A stretch of DNA of 57,385 nt. Source: Sutterella sp. (GTDB lineage Bacteria > Pseudomonadota > Gammaproteobacteria > Burkholderiales > Burkholderiaceae_F). The DNA lies in contig DYBN01000033.1 of NCBI GenBank assembly GCA_019418605.1, forward strand, positions 1-57,385. Reading direction: 5' to 3'. The notes under the pieces are model-generated. The model saw only the letters and a list, made by a program, of their open reading frames with translations. It was not told the origin of the DNA and made no database searches. A program made the translations under genes and the position numbers. Of the stretch, positions 1 through 8,415 are shown in pieces; position 1 is the stretch's first letter; each line of letters begins with the position of its first letter.

Positions 1-27
1 GTGAAAGTAGGTCACTGCCAGGCTCTT
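1..27 (+). rRNA. rrf: 5S ribosomal RNA, 3' end (partial)
   Basis: The first bases read GTGAAAGTAGGTCACTGCC and then AGGC. This matches the conserved 3' end of bacterial 5S rRNA (helix IV/V region GTGAGAGTAGG and the closing GCCAGGC strand). The rest of the gene lies outside the window, and the exact mature 3' end (about 24-27) cannot be fixed without the 5' strand. A strong terminator follows at 40-80, as expected for the end of an rRNA operon. The GTG at base 1 belongs to this RNA and is not a start codon. Confidence 0.85.
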
Positions 28-39
28 CCATTTGCAAGA

Positions 40-80
40 CCCTCGGACTGCAGCACGCAGACCGGGGGTTTTGTTTTTTT
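40..80 (+). terminator. rRNA operon terminator
   Basis: The two arms (40-51 and 57-68) pair over 11 positions with one A-A mismatch and one G-U pair, closing a 5-base loop. The hairpin is followed by TTTTGTTTTTTT (69-80). Its position directly behind the 5S end makes it the intrinsic terminator of the upstream rRNA operon. Confidence 0.85.
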
Positions 81-225
81 CCGGGCGAGCAAATCGGTTT
101 GCCGCTCGGATTTGCCCGGCGCCTTGGCGCCAAAAACCAAAGCCTTGTGTGTATTCTTTGAAGGACGTGGCGGCGCAGGCCGTCATTGTTGTCTATTTGG
201 ATTCATCTTTGCCTTGGCTGCGCCG

Positions 226-3057
226 ATGTCTATGGAAATTTTCGCCCGCAACAGCTGGCTGTTCGGGCCCAATGCTTCTTATGTCGAGTCGCTCTACGAG
301 AGCTGGCTCAAAAATCCCTCAAGCGTCGATGAGAACTGGCGGCAGTGCTTTGAGAGCATGCACGCCGAAGATGTGGCTAGCGGCCATGCCGCCCCCGTCG
401 AGCCCATTCACTCCGAAATCATCGCCGCCTACACCGACTTCAAGCCCAGAGTGCAGGGCAATGGCGAAGCGGTGAGCAAGGAGCTTGAGGCCGCCCGCAA
501 GCAGGTGGGCGTGCAGCAGCTCATTTCTTCCTACCGCTTTCTCGGCTCGCGCCGCGCAGACCTCGATCCGCTGCACCGCCGCGAGCTGCCTGAAATTGCC
601 GAACTCAACCCGGCCTTCTACGGCCTTGATGCGGCTGATCTCGATACGGTTTTTTCTGCGGCCAATACGTACTTCGGCGAGTCTTCCATGCCGCTGCATG
701 CGCTTATTGCCGCGCTCAAGGAAACCTACTGCGGCACGCTTGCCATTGAGTACATGCACGTGACCGATCCCGTCAAGAAGCGCTGGTGGCAGCAAAAACT
801 CGAATCGACGAGAGCGCGCTCGCATTTTGACAACGCAAGGCGCGTGAAGATTCTTGAAAATTTGACGGCCGCCGAGGCGCTTGAGCGCCATCTCGGCACC
901 AAGTACGTGGGGCAAAAGCGCTTTAGCCTCGAGGGCGGCGAGTCGCTCATCGCCTGCATGAATGCGCTTGTCGAACAGGCGGCGGCCTTTGGCATCGAAG
1001 AGTGCGTCATCGGCATGGCGCACCGAGGTCGCCTCAACGTCCTTGTCAATACGCTCGGCAAGAGCCCTGCGGAGCTTTTTGCGGAATTTGAAGGAAACGC
1101 CGCCGTCGAGGATCTGCCCGCAGGCGACGTGAAGTACCACAACGGCTTTTCATCCGATTTGACCGTCAACGGCCAGTACATTCACCTGTGCATGGAGTCC
1201 AATCCCTCGCACCTTGAAATCGTCGATCCCGTGGTTGTCGGAAGCGTGCGCGCCCGCCAGGATCAGCGGCGCGATGCAAAGGGCGACGCGGTGCTTGGCG
1301 TCATGATTCACGGCGACGCTGCGCTCACCGGCCAGGGTATCGTCATGGAAACGCTCAACCTTGCCGACACGCGCGGCTACGGCACGGGCGGGACCGTTCA
1401 CATCGTCGTCAACAACCAAATCGGCTTTACCACGTCAGACCCCCGCGACAAGGGCTCGATGACCTACTGCACCGACGCGGCAAAGCTTATCGAGGCGCCC
1501 GTGCTGCACGTCAACGGCGACGATCCGGATGCCGTTGTTTTCGCCACCGACCTTGCCATGCAGTACCGGCAGGAATTCCGGCGCGACGTCTTCGTCGACA
1601 TCGTGTGTTTCCGCCGCCTTGGCCACAACGAGCAGGATACGCCGGCGGTGACGCAGCCCCTGATGTACAAAAAGATCGCCCGGCACCCGGGCACGCGCAA
1701 GCTCTACGCCAACAAGCTCGTTGCGCAAGGTGTTGTGGCCGCCGACGCGCCCGACGCCATGCTCTCCGAGGCCCGCGCGCGGCTGCGCGAGGGGCGGCCT
1801 GCGCTTGATATTCATCTCGCGCACGTCAAAAACCGCCATGAGGTCGACTGGACGCCGTTTGAGGGCAAGCCCTGGAGCGCTGATGCCGCCACGGGCGTTC
1901 CTGTTGAAGATCTCAAGGCCATGGGCGAGGCGATTACCGTGGCGCCCGAAGGCTTTGCGCTGCACCCGCTTGTTGCAAAGGTCCTCAAGGATCGCCGCGC
2001 CATGGCCCAAGGGGAGATGCCCGTTGACTGGGGCATGGCCGAGCACCTGGCTTTTGCTTCGCTTCTGGCGGCGCACTACCGCGTGCGCATCACGGGCGAA
2101 GACAGCGGCCGCGGCACGTTCAGCCACCGGCACGCCGTGCTTCACGATCAAAACCGCGAGCAGTGGGATCAGGGGGTTTACATTCCCCTTGAGCATGTCT
2201 GCGCGGATCAGGCGCCCTTTACGGTGATCGACTCCGTGCTTTCGGAAAACGCGGTTTTGGGCTTTGAGTACGGCTACGCCGGCTCTTCTCCCAACGCTCT
2301 CGTGATCTGGGAGGCGCAGTTCGGGGACTTTGCCAACGGCGCGCAGGTCGTGATCGATCAGTTCATCAGCTCGGGCGAGGCCAAGTGGGGCCGTTTATCC
2401 GGCCTTGTGGTGATGCTCCCGCACGGCTACGAGGGGCAGGGGCCCGAGCACTCGTCGGCGCGCATTGAAAGGTTTTTGCAGCTTGCGGCCGACAACAACA
2501 TGCAGATCGTGCAGCCCACGAGCGCCTCGCAGATCTTTCACGTTCTGCGCCGGCAGCTCGTGCGCGACTTTAGAAAACCCCTCATCGTTTTCACGCCCAA
2601 GTCCTTGCTGCGAAGCAAGGGAGCAACAACGACGCTTGAAGAGCTTGCCCGCGGGCGCTTTCTTCCCGTCATCGGCGACGGCTCGATTGAGGATGGTGCG
2701 GGCGTCGAGCGCATCATTCTTTCGTCGGGAAAGATTTACTACGATCTTCTTACCAAGCGCCGCGAGCTTGGGCTTGACGCCAAGGTTGCGCTCGTGCGCA
2801 TCGAGGAGCTCTATCCGCTCGATCGCACGAGCCTTGCGCGCGAACTTGCACGCTGCCCCAACGCAGCCCGCCTGGTCTGGTGCCAGGATGAGCCGCAAAA
2901 CCAGGGCCCCTGGAGCTACATGGCGCCGATTCTGGCCGAGATGAGTTCTCTGCCTTTGGTTTATGCCGGGCGGCCCGCGAGCTCATCGCCAGCCGTTGGG
3001 TACGTGCGGCGCCATGTCGAGCAGCTCAAGCGGCTGCTTTCGGATGCGTTTGCCTAA
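226..3057 (+). CDS. sucA: 2-oxoglutarate dehydrogenase E1 component
   Basis: Thiamine-diphosphate-dependent decarboxylase that starts the 2-oxoglutarate dehydrogenase complex of the TCA cycle; cytosolic. From the ATG at 226 the protein is 943 residues, the normal length for the family. It begins MSMEIFARNSWLFGPNASYV, with the N-terminal segment that docks to E2. GMAHRGRLNVLVN lies about residue 262. The TPP/Mg2+ motif runs from GDAALTGQGIVMETLNLADT to NNQIGF (about residues 360-405). The open frame continues upstream to base 1, but that part is 5S rRNA and terminator, so it is excluded. No good Shine-Dalgarno precedes 226; the ATG at 232 is an alternative. It is first in an operon with sucB and lpdA. 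Confidence 0.95.
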   Translation: MSMEIFARNSWLFGPNASYVESLYESWLKNPSSVDENWRQCFESMHAEDVASGHAAPVEPIHSEIIAAYTDFKPRVQGNGEAVSKELEAARKQVGVQQLISSYRFLGSRRADLDPLHRRELPEIAELNPAFYGLDAADLDTVFSAANTYFGESSMPLHALIAALKETYCGTLAIEYMHVTDPVKKRWWQQKLESTRARSHFDNARRVKILENLTAAEALERHLGTKYVGQKRFSLEGGESLIACMNALVEQAAAFGIEECVIGMAHRGRLNVLVNTLGKSPAELFAEFEGNAAVEDLPAGDVKYHNGFSSDLTVNGQYIHLCMESNPSHLEIVDPVVVGSVRARQDQRRDAKGDAVLGVMIHGDAALTGQGIVMETLNLADTRGYGTGGTVHIVVNNQIGFTTSDPRDKGSMTYCTDAAKLIEAPVLHVNGDDPDAVVFATDLAMQYRQEFRRDVFVDIVCFRRLGHNEQDTPAVTQPLMYKKIARHPGTRKLYANKLVAQGVVAADAPDAMLSEARARLREGRPALDIHLAHVKNRHEVDWTPFEGKPWSADAATGVPVEDLKAMGEAITVAPEGFALHPLVAKVLKDRRAMAQGEMPVDWGMAEHLAFASLLAAHYRVRITGEDSGRGTFSHRHAVLHDQNREQWDQGVYIPLEHVCADQAPFTVIDSVLSENAVLGFEYGYAGSSPNALVIWEAQFGDFANGAQVVIDQFISSGEAKWGRLSGLVVMLPHGYEGQGPEHSSARIERFLQLAADNNMQIVQPTSASQIFHVLRRQLVRDFRKPLIVFTPKSLLRSKGATTTLEELARGRFLPVIGDGSIEDGAGVERIILSSGKIYYDLLTKRRELGLDAKVALVRIEELYPLDRTSLARELARCPNAARLVWCQDEPQNQGPWSYMAPILAEMSSLPLVYAGRPASSSPAVGYVRRHVEQLKRLLSDAFA

Positions 3058-3142
3058 AACAACTGCCAAGTCAGAAACGGGCCGATGAGGCCCTTTCCAA
3101 ATTTCGAATTTTTTCCACTATTTTGATTTTTCACATACCGTC

Positions 3143-4360
3143 ATGAGTGAAGTTATCGTCAAGGTCCCGCAGCTCTCGGAGTCCGTGAGCGAAGCCACGG
3201 TTTTGACCTGGCACGTCAAGGAGGGCGACGCGGTTGCCGTCGACCAAGTCCTCGTTGAAATTGAAACCGACAAGGTCATCATGGAAGTGCCGGCCCCGGC
3301 GGCTGGCGTCGTGGGACGCATCCTGCACGGCCAGGGCGACGTGGTCAGAAGCGAAGAGGAGCTGTGCGTGCTTGCCGAAGGCGCAGGCGCTGCGGCCGCC
3401 GCCCAAGAGCCCGCTCCGACGGACGCCGGGCCGCGCGTGATGCCCTCGGCCGCCGTCGCGGCCGCAGCTGCCGGAGTGGACGCCAAAACCATTGCCGGCA
3501 GCGGCGTGGCCGGGCGCGTCACGGCAGCCGACGTGAGGCAGGCCGTTGAGAGTCTCTCATTGAATAAGGCTGATGGTGCGCCCAAAGAGAGCGCTCCGGG
3601 GAATGATCACCTGCAGCGTGTTCCGGCAGGCGGCAGGCGCCTTGCCGATGATCCCTTCGGCAGGCCCGAGCAGCGCGTGCCGATGACGAGCCTGCGCGCG
3701 CGCATTGCGCAGCGCCTCCTTGAGAGCCAGCAGCAAAGCGCGCAGCTCACCACCTTCAATGAGGTGGACATGAGCGCGGTCATGGCTCTCAGAGCGAAGT
3801 ACAAGGAGGGCTTTCAAAAGAAGTACGGCGTCAAGCTCGGCTTCATGTCGTTTTTTGTGAAGGCCGCCGTCTACGCTCTGCGCAAATTCCCCGTGATCAA
3901 CGCCTCGATCGACGGCTCGGACATCATCTACCACGGCTACATCGACGTGGGCGTTGCCGTGGGAACCGAGCGCGGCCTCGTGGTGCCGGTTGTGCGCAAT
4001 GCCGATCAGAAAAGTTTCGATGAAATTGAGCGCGAAATCGCCGATTTCGCCGCACGGGCCGCGACCGGCAGGCTCAAGCTTGAGGAAATCACGGGCGGCA
4101 CCTTTACGGTTTCAAACGGCGGCGTCTTCGGCTCGATGATGTCGACTCCCATCATCAATCCCCCGCAGTCGGCCATCCTTGGCATTCACGCCACGCGCGA
4201 GCGGCCCGTCGTGGTCGATCATCAGATCGTCATCCGGCCGATGAACTATCTGGCGCTTTCCTACGATCACCGCCTCATCGACGGGCGCGAAGCCGTGCAG
4301 GCGCTGGTGGCCATGAAGCAGGCCCTGGAAGACCCGGCGCGCATGCTGCTTGACATTTAG
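3143..4360 (+). CDS. sucB: Dihydrolipoyllysine succinyltransferase (E2 of 2-oxoglutarate dehydrogenase)
   Basis: Transfers the succinyl group from E1 to CoA and forms the core of the complex. The 405 residues comprise an N-terminal lipoyl domain with the lipoylated lysine in EIETDKVIMEVP (about residue 43), an Ala/Pro-rich linker, a peripheral-subunit-binding domain (about 98-135, ending GRVTAADV), a second linker and the acyltransferase domain. That domain ends with the catalytic HRLIDGREAV signature. It lies 85 bases after sucA. The gap contains a small GGGCC-GATGA-GGCCC hairpin (3079-3093) that could partly attenuate transcription. The E2 could serve pyruvate in another context, but the sucA neighbour decides the assignment. 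Confidence 0.95.
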   Translation: MSEVIVKVPQLSESVSEATVLTWHVKEGDAVAVDQVLVEIETDKVIMEVPAPAAGVVGRILHGQGDVVRSEEELCVLAEGAGAAAAAQEPAPTDAGPRVMPSAAVAAAAAGVDAKTIAGSGVAGRVTAADVRQAVESLSLNKADGAPKESAPGNDHLQRVPAGGRRLADDPFGRPEQRVPMTSLRARIAQRLLESQQQSAQLTTFNEVDMSAVMALRAKYKEGFQKKYGVKLGFMSFFVKAAVYALRKFPVINASIDGSDIIYHGYIDVGVAVGTERGLVVPVVRNADQKSFDEIEREIADFAARAATGRLKLEEITGGTFTVSNGGVFGSMMSTPIINPPQSAILGIHATRERPVVVDHQIVIRPMNYLALSYDHRLIDGREAVQALVAMKQALEDPARMLLDI

Positions 4361-4395
4361 GTCGAAGTTCAAAAGAAAAAGAGGGGAAAACGAAC

Positions 4396-5841
4396 ATGCA
4401 GGAATCCACTTGCGACGTACTGGTCATCGGTGCGGGGCCCGCCGGCTATCCGGCGGCCATTCGCGCCGCGCAGCTTGGCATGAAGACCGTCGTGGTCGAC
4501 GCCATGCGCAATCCCGACACCGGAGCCGAGGGCGCCTGGGGCGGCGTGTGCGCCAACGCGGGCTGCATCCCGAGCAAGGCGATGATTGCCGCGAGCACGG
4601 CCGCCGAAGAGTTCATGCACGGCGCTCCCGCCTTTGGCATCAGCGTTGATCCGGGCGCCGTGCATCTTGACTTTGCGCGCATGCAGGCGCACCGCGCGCA
4701 ATGCGTCAAGGGCTCGAACACGGGGCTTGCGCACCTTTTTGCCAAGTACAAGGTGCGGGCGGTGGCGGGCACCGCCGCCTTTGAAGAGCGCCGCAAGGAT
4801 TTCTGGTGCCTGTCGGTGCAAGGCAGCGGGGGCGAAGAGAAAATTCTTGCCCGCCACGTGATCATTGCCTGCGGCACGCGCGCCCGCGAGTTGGAAGGCG
4901 CGGGCTTTGATGAAAAGGACATCGTCTCGCACATCGGCGCACTGCAGTTTCCCGAGCCGCCCAAGAGTCTTGGAATCATCGGTGCGGGCGTCATCGGCCT
5001 TGAGCTCGGAAGCCTCTGGCACCGCCTTGGCAGCGCCGTCACGCTAATCGACGTGGCCCCTGAAATCCTTGCCTCGGCCGACTCCGCCGTGCGCCGGACC
5101 GTGCGCCTTGCGCTTGACAAGGACGGGCTCATCTTTGAAATGTCGACGCGGGTGCAGAGCGTTGAAAAGACCCCTGAGGGCGTGCGCGTGCGCACAAGCA
5201 GCAGCGCAGGCGGCCAAAAGGAATTTGTTTTTGACAAGCTTCTTGTGGCTGCCGGGCGCGTGTCTCTTGCCCAGGGGATTGCGCCCGAGAAGGTGGGGCT
5301 AAAACTTACCGAGCGCGGCTACATCGCCGTCGACGACTGCGGCAGGACCAATCTTGAAAACGTCTGGGCCGCGGGCGACGTCACGGGCGGCATACAGCTT
5401 GCGCACGCCGCGCGCGAGCAGGGCCTCAACGTCATCGCTTCGATTGCAGCGGGGCGGCCCGCGGCGTATCACTCGCCGGTGCCGAGCGTGGTCTACGTCG
5501 AGCCCGAGGCGGCCTGGGTTGGGGAAAGCGAAGACCGCGCGCGCGCCCGGGGCGAGGCCGTGCGCACGGGGCTTTGCCCCTTTGCGGCCAACGGCCGTGC
5601 CCGCGCGCAGGACGCGGCCCAGGGCTTTGTCAAAGTCGTGGTGCAGGAGAGCACCGACAGGATTCTCGGCGTGCACATCGTCGGGTGCGGCGCGGCCGAT
5701 CTTGCGGCCGAGGCGGCCTGCGCGATTGCCTTCGGGGCCACGGCCGAAGATCTGGGACTCGTGATGCATCCGCACCCGTCTTTTTCGGAGGCGCTCATGC
5801 AGGCTGCGCTCGCAAGCCGCAGGCAAGCGACTGATATTTAA
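4396..5841 (+). CDS. lpdA: Dihydrolipoyl dehydrogenase (E3)
   Basis: FAD flavoprotein that reoxidises the dihydrolipoyl arm of E2 with NAD+. At 481 residues it has the normal length. An N-terminal FAD fold (GAGPAGYPAAIRAAQLG) is followed by the redox-active disulfide CANAGC within GGVCANAGCIPSK (about residues 50-62). An NAD-binding fold (GAGVIGLELGSLW, about 196) and a second FAD contact (NVWAAGDVTGG) come next. The C-terminal HPHPSFSEAL carries the catalytic His-Glu pair. A strong GAGGGG ribosome-binding site precedes the ATG. It is the third gene of the sucA-sucB-lpdA operon, and the family is also shared by pyruvate dehydrogenase and glycine cleavage. Confidence 0.95.
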   Translation: MQESTCDVLVIGAGPAGYPAAIRAAQLGMKTVVVDAMRNPDTGAEGAWGGVCANAGCIPSKAMIAASTAAEEFMHGAPAFGISVDPGAVHLDFARMQAHRAQCVKGSNTGLAHLFAKYKVRAVAGTAAFEERRKDFWCLSVQGSGGEEKILARHVIIACGTRARELEGAGFDEKDIVSHIGALQFPEPPKSLGIIGAGVIGLELGSLWHRLGSAVTLIDVAPEILASADSAVRRTVRLALDKDGLIFEMSTRVQSVEKTPEGVRVRTSSSAGGQKEFVFDKLLVAAGRVSLAQGIAPEKVGLKLTERGYIAVDDCGRTNLENVWAAGDVTGGIQLAHAAREQGLNVIASIAAGRPAAYHSPVPSVVYVEPEAAWVGESEDRARARGEAVRTGLCPFAANGRARAQDAAQGFVKVVVQESTDRILGVHIVGCGAADLAAEAACAIAFGATAEDLGLVMHPHPSFSEALMQAALASRRQATDI

Positions 5842-6099
5842 GCGTTTTTTCCCTGTCCGCGAGCGCTTTTGAGACATTTTTCCTAGCACTTTCGCCCTAT
5901 GGCCGCGCGCGGCGAATTGGGCTAAATTTCGTCAACTTCGCTTTTTGCGCAAGGCGCGCGCAGCGCTGCCCACGCCCGGGCGGCGCGCGTGCAGAGCACG
6001 ATGAAATGAACGCTATCGACCGGACCTCATGTCCCTCTCAGCAAAGAGGGCCGGGCCGGCCGCAGCGGCCCCGGCAGGGGCCAATAGGGAGGCTGACAG

Positions 6100-7419
6100 A
6101 TGCAAGCTGAGAACACCGCAAAGAGCGTCAAGCTCGTCTTCTCGGATGGATCACCTGATGTGACGCTGCCGGTTTTGTCCGGCACCATGGGACCCGACGT
6201 GATCGACATCACGTCGCTCTACAAGCAGTCGGGCAAGTTCACATACGACCCCGGCTTCATGTCGACGGCGGCCTGCCGCAGCGCAGTCACCTATGTCGAC
6301 GGCAACAAGGGAATGCTCCTTTATCGGGGCTACCCGATCGAAGAGCTCGCCCGCAAGTGCAACTACCTTGAGGTCTGCTACCTGCTGTTAAACGGGGAGC
6401 TGCCCAACGCCGAGCAAAAAGCAGCCTTCGAGTGGGAGGTGATGCACCACACGATGATCCACGAGCAGCTCGGGTTCTTCCTGCGGGGCTTTCGGCGCGA
6501 TGCGCACCCCATGGCGATTTTGACCGGCCTTGTGGGGGCGATGTCGGCTTTTTATCCCAAGAGCGCCAACGTGCTCGACCCGGATCAGCGGCGCGCCGCC
6601 GCCATTCAGCTCATTGCCAAGATGCCCACGCTCGTGGCGATGTCGCACAAGTACTCGGTGGGCGAACCCTTCATCTGGCCCAAGAACGGGCTTTCGTACG
6701 CGGCCAATTTCCTGCGGATGATGTTTGCCATTCCGTGCGAGGAGTACGTGGTCAACGACGTCATCGCCCGCGCTCTGGACCGCATCTTCATTTTGCATGC
6801 CGATCACGAGCAAAACGCCTCCACCTCAACCGTGCGGCTATGCGTGAGCTCGGGGACGAGCCCCTTTGCGGCCATCGCCGCAGGCGTTGCCTGCCTCTGG
6901 GGGCCGCAGCACGGCGGCGCCAACGAGGCCGCGCTCAACATGCTCTACAAGCTTCAGGCCGAAGGCGGGGTCGAAAACATCGGCAAGTTCATCGCACAGG
7001 TCAAGGACAAGACGAGCGGCGTGCGCCTCATGGGCTTTGGCCACCGCGTCTACAAGAGCTACGATCCGCGCGCCAAGCTCATGCGCGAGACCTGCCACGA
7101 GGTGCTCGACGAGCTGGGCCTGCACGACGATCCCATCTTCAAGCTTGCCATGGAGCTTGAGAAAATTGCCCTTGAAGACGACTACTTCGTCTCGCGCCAC
7201 CTCTACCCGAACGTGGATTTTTACTCGGGCATCGTGCAAAAGGCCATCGGCATTCCCGTGCCGCTTTTTACCGCGATCTTTGCTCTGGCCCGCACCGTGG
7301 GCTGGATTGCGCAGCTCAACGAGTTCATCAACGACCCGCAGCGGCGCATCGGACGTCCGCGCCAGCTCTTTGCGGGCGCCGCGCTGCGCCACGTCCCGGA
7401 TTTGAGCGACAGAAACTAG
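6100..7419 (+). CDS. gltA: Citrate synthase (type II)
   Basis: Condenses oxaloacetate and acetyl-CoA to citrate, the entry step of the TCA cycle. The 439 residues include the hexameric NADH-sensitive type features: an N-terminal extension, the catalytic-histidine region LHADHEQNASTSTVRL, the second histidine in WGPQHGGANEAAL, and MGFGHRVYKSYDPRA. GGGAGG lies 8 bases before the ATG. It follows lpdA after 258 GC-rich bases that contain several possible hairpins but no promoter I can name with confidence, so it may have its own promoter. The C-terminus ends at HVPDLSDRN. Confidence 0.95.
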   Translation: MQAENTAKSVKLVFSDGSPDVTLPVLSGTMGPDVIDITSLYKQSGKFTYDPGFMSTAACRSAVTYVDGNKGMLLYRGYPIEELARKCNYLEVCYLLLNGELPNAEQKAAFEWEVMHHTMIHEQLGFFLRGFRRDAHPMAILTGLVGAMSAFYPKSANVLDPDQRRAAAIQLIAKMPTLVAMSHKYSVGEPFIWPKNGLSYAANFLRMMFAIPCEEYVVNDVIARALDRIFILHADHEQNASTSTVRLCVSSGTSPFAAIAAGVACLWGPQHGGANEAALNMLYKLQAEGGVENIGKFIAQVKDKTSGVRLMGFGHRVYKSYDPRAKLMRETCHEVLDELGLHDDPIFKLAMELEKIALEDDYFVSRHLYPNVDFYSGIVQKAIGIPVPLFTAIFALARTVGWIAQLNEFINDPQRRIGRPRQLFAGAALRHVPDLSDRN

Positions 7420-7515
7420 TCCCGGTTGGGCGGCGGGCGCGTTTTTGCGACCCCCGCCTGAGATGACAATGGGAGCGGCCCATAGGCGGCCGCCGGCCTG
7501 CAAAAGGAGAAAACA

Positions 7516-8292
7516 ATGAAAAAGAAGATTCTTGTGGTTTTGGCGGCAGCGGCGGCTGCTCTCAGCACGGGCTCTTGGGCCGAGGATCAGAAGGTGCTTC
7601 GCATGGCCTGCGAAAGCACCTATGCGCCTTTTGTGTTTTTTGACACCGAGACGCGCCAGCCCGTGGGCTTTGAGATCGACCTGCTTGAGTACGTGGCTAA
7701 GGAAATGGGCCGCAAGCTCGAAGTCACGAACATGGGCTTTGACGCCATCATCCCGTCGATTCTCTCGGGCATCAGCGACATCGGCGCCTCGTCCTTTACG
7801 ATCACGCCCGAGCGCGCCAAGCGCGTGCTCTTTTCCAAGCCCTATTACATTTCGGGCTTGTCCATTCTTGTGCGCGCCGAAGACAAGGACAAAATCAAGG
7901 ACGTCAAGGATATTGAAAACTGCACGATCTGCGCGCAGATCGGCACCTCGGGCTCGATGCGCGCCGACAAGGTGCCTGGCGCCAAGGTGCGCAACTTCAA
8001 CACCATCAACGAGGCCTATCTTGAACTCAACAACCGCGGGTGCGACGCAGTGATCGGCGATCGCCCCGTGACGGCGTATTTCCTCGCGAGCAGGCCTCAG
8101 GCGGCCAAGAACTACTATCACGTGCCGGCAACGCTCAACAGCGAAAACTTCGGTTTCCCGGTGAGCAAGAAAAACACGGCGCTTATGAAGGAAGTTGATG
8201 CGGCCATCGACAAGGCGCGCAAAAACGGCGAATTCACGAAGATGTACGTGAAGTGGTTTGGCGAGGAGCCGCCCGCAGAGCTCCTGAAGTAG
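7516..8292 (+). CDS. ABC transporter substrate-binding protein, family 3 (amino-acid type)
   Basis: Periplasmic solute-binding protein of 258 residues. Residues 1-22 form a clear Sec signal peptide (MKKKILVVL, an Ala-rich core, cleavage after SWA). The mature part has the family-3 fold: TYAPFVFFD near the start, GFEIDLLEYVAKEMG, GFDAIIPSILSGISDI, and TITPERAKRVLFSKPYY. These resemble lysine/arginine/ornithine, histidine or glutamine binders, so a polar amino acid ligand is likely but unproven. No permease or ATPase gene is adjacent, so it is an orphan binding protein here. AAAGGAG precedes the ATG. It is convergent with glnD. Confidence 0.88.
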   Translation: MKKKILVVLAAAAAALSTGSWAEDQKVLRMACESTYAPFVFFDTETRQPVGFEIDLLEYVAKEMGRKLEVTNMGFDAIIPSILSGISDIGASSFTITPERAKRVLFSKPYYISGLSILVRAEDKDKIKDVKDIENCTICAQIGTSGSMRADKVPGAKVRNFNTINEAYLELNNRGCDAVIGDRPVTAYFLASRPQAAKNYYHVPATLNSENFGFPVSKKNTALMKEVDAAIDKARKNGEFTKMYVKWFGEEPPAELLK

Positions 8293-8310
8293 GCTTTGGG
8301 GTGCGTTCAA

Positions 8311-8366
8311 GCGCGCGTGCGCGCGCAAACGTGGCGCGACTCGTGGCGTGATTCGCGGCGCGATTC
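8311..8366. repeat. Alternating GC tract followed by three 12-bp tandem units
   Basis: 8311-8326 is an alternating purine-pyrimidine palindrome (GCGCGCGTGCGCGCGC). Three imperfect 12-mers follow directly: GTGGCGCGACTC (8331), GTGGCGTGATTC (8343) and GCGGCGCGATTC (8355). They lie in the gap between the convergent binding-protein gene and glnD. Function unknown; the tract could act as a transcription barrier or be simple replication slippage. Confidence 0.6.
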
Positions 8367-8415
8367 AAAAGAACTGCTGCCGGCGCAGGGCGAGGTTTAG
8401 ATCGTCCTGCGTCCT

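Noticed and set aside
1..225. N-terminal extension of SucA (75 extra residues)
   Set aside because: The sequence is 5S rRNA, an rRNA terminator and leader; the extension has no SucA similarity, and the start at 226 gives the normal family length.
6838..8328. 496-codon minus-strand frame across gltA and the binding-protein gene
   Set aside because: It spans two real genes and their intergenic region on the opposite strand; no domain.
8311..8366. CRISPR-like array
   Set aside because: The 12-bp units are directly adjacent with no spacers, and no cas genes are present.
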